This document shows positions 4,521 to 5,267 of a DNA stretch of 5,267 bases, one piece after another. The notes under the pieces were generated by a model. That model was not told the DNA's origin. It saw nothing but the letters and a program-made list of their open reading frames with translations, and made no database searches. The number at the start of each line of letters is the position of its first letter. The first letter of the stretch is position 1. Location of the stretch: contig JAODNS010000170.1 of the NCBI GenBank assembly GCA_025465145.1, positions 1-5,267 of the forward strand, given 5' to 3'. Position numbers and translations under genes: made by a program. Origin of the DNA: Frankiales bacterium (GTDB lineage: Bacteria; Actinomycetota; Actinomycetes; Mycobacteriales; SCTD01).

Positions 4521-5267
4521 ATGTCGATCGACACCCCGGCGAGCCCGGCGAAGACCCGCGCCAAGCCGCCGCGGCAGGCTGCGCCCGTCGAGGACGCGGT
4601 CGGCAGCGACGCCGCTGACCTGCTGGCGGCCCTGAACTCGCTCGTCGCCGGCGACTTCGGCGTACGCCTCGAGCCGCGCGGCGGCGTCATGGGTCAGGTG
4701 GTCGAGCGGGTCAACGCGCTGGCCGCGCTGAACGAGCGCCGCACCCGCGAGCTGGTCCGGGCCAGCCGGGTCATCGGCCGCGAGGGCCGCATGACCGAGC
4801 GTCTCGACGAGGTCGGCGCCGACGGCGACTGGAGCACGGGCGCGGCCGCGGTCAACAGCCTCATCGACGACCTCGTACGACCGACCACCGAGGTCGCGCG
4901 CGTCATCGCCGCGGTTGCCGAGGGCGACCTGTCCCAGCAGATGGCCCTGGAGATCGCCGGCCAGCCCGTCAAGGGCGAGTTCCTGCGCATCGGCACCACC
5001 GTCAACACGATGGTGGACATGCTGTCGTCCTTCGCCGACGAGGTCACCCGCGTCGCCCGCGAGGTGGGTACGGAAGGAAAGCTGGGCGGTCAGGCCCAGG
5101 TGCGCGGCGTGTCCGGCGTGTGGCGCGACCTCACCGAGTCGGTGAACTCCATGGCCGGCAACCTGACCAGCCAGGTCCGAAACATCGCGCAGGTCACCAC
5201 AGCCGTCGCCCAGGGCGACCTGTCGCAGAAGATCACCGTCGACGCCCAGGGCGAGATCCTCGAGCTG
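4521..5267 (+). CDS. Multi-HAMP signalling protein, N-terminal part (likely hybrid histidine kinase), cut by window end
   Basis: The frame is open from the ATG at 4521 to the window end (249 residues, no stop), so only the input part is visible. After a charged, proline-containing head (1-30) come HAMP-like units: one near LVAGDFGVRL (41-50), then the marked pair AVAEGDLSQQ (131-140) and AVAQGDLSQK (228-237). Between these are VNTMVDMLSSFADEVTRVAREVGTEG (161-186) and VNSMAGNLTSQVRNIAQV (208-225), sequences typical of the tandem HAMP arrays of Nik1/Os1-like hybrid kinases. No membrane segment or signal peptide is present, so it is cytosolic. Family members usually continue with more HAMP units, often GAF, then HisKA, HATPase_c and receiver domains; none of that is in the window, so the kinase call is inference. 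The start is supported by GAGGAG upstream and by consistent GC-rich third positions. The gene is divergent from the 157-residue gene, 147 bases apart. Confidence 0.88.
   Translation, partial: MSIDTPASPAKTRAKPPRQAAPVEDAVGSDAADLLAALNSLVAGDFGVRLEPRGGVMGQVVERVNALAALNERRTRELVRASRVIGREGRMTERLDEVGADGDWSTGAAAVNSLIDDLVRPTTEVARVIAAVAEGDLSQQMALEIAGQPVKGEFLRIGTTVNTMVDMLSSFADEVTRVAREVGTEGKLGGQAQVRGVSGVWRDLTESVNSMAGNLTSQVRNIAQVTTAVAQGDLSQKITVDAQGEILEL
4911..5228 (+). repeat. HAMP unit repeat seen at protein and DNA level
   Basis: The stretch coding AVAEGDLSQ (4911-4937) recurs as AVAQGDLSQ (5202-5228), 291 bases or 97 codons apart, with the bases AGGGCGACCTGTC identical in both. The first copy is followed by about five extra residues (EIAGQPVKGEF) compared with the second (VDAQGEI). 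These are coding repeats of the HAMP array, not a mobile or regulatory repeat. Confidence 0.7.

Noticed and set aside
4091..4690. Minus-strand open frame crossing the divergent region
   Set aside because: Overlaps the start of the multi-HAMP gene and lies out of frame over the 157-residue gene; composition is that of a shadow.

Overview
The window is a slice of a very GC-rich chromosome. Third codon positions in the real genes are almost all G or C, and starts include GTG. Gene content and promoter style point to an Actinomycetota host: a delta-prime clamp-loader subunit with an arginine in the P-loop, a tRNA-Thr after holB, a multi-HAMP soluble kinase, and TAnnnT-type -10 boxes. The genus cannot be named from sequence alone.

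Layout, left to right. (1) Bases 1-1086 (+) hold the 3' part of holB, the DNA polymerase III delta-prime subunit; its true start lies before the window. (2) Bases 1136-1211 (+) hold a complete tRNA-Thr with anticodon CGT and an encoded CCA. (3) Bases 1216-3471 (-) hold a membrane-anchored PAS-GGDEF-EAL protein for cyclic di-GMP turnover. It ends four bases from the tRNA. Its start should be moved inward to a GTG that has a strong Shine-Dalgarno and a well-placed promoter upstream. (4) Bases 3472-3702 are mostly intergenic. (5) Bases 3703-3903 (+) hold a probable small unrecognised gene of 66 codons. (6) Bases 3900-4373 (-) hold an unrecognised 157-residue helical protein that meets gene 5 tail to tail, the two stops sharing one CTAG. 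(7) Bases 4374-4520 form a divergent promoter region with an inverted repeat. (8) From 4521 (+) to the window end runs the N-terminal part of a soluble protein with tandem HAMP units, of the type that usually leads into a hybrid histidine kinase.

How it fits together: the left edge is replication and translation housekeeping. The rest is signalling: one cyclic di-GMP enzyme that looks catalytically intact in both domains, and one multi-HAMP sensor that faces a small uncharacterised protein across a shared control region. No mobile element, CRISPR array, rRNA or recognised riboswitch was seen. Nothing in the window is proven to be a new system. The least explained parts are the two small genes at 3703-4373 and the control region at 4374-4520.
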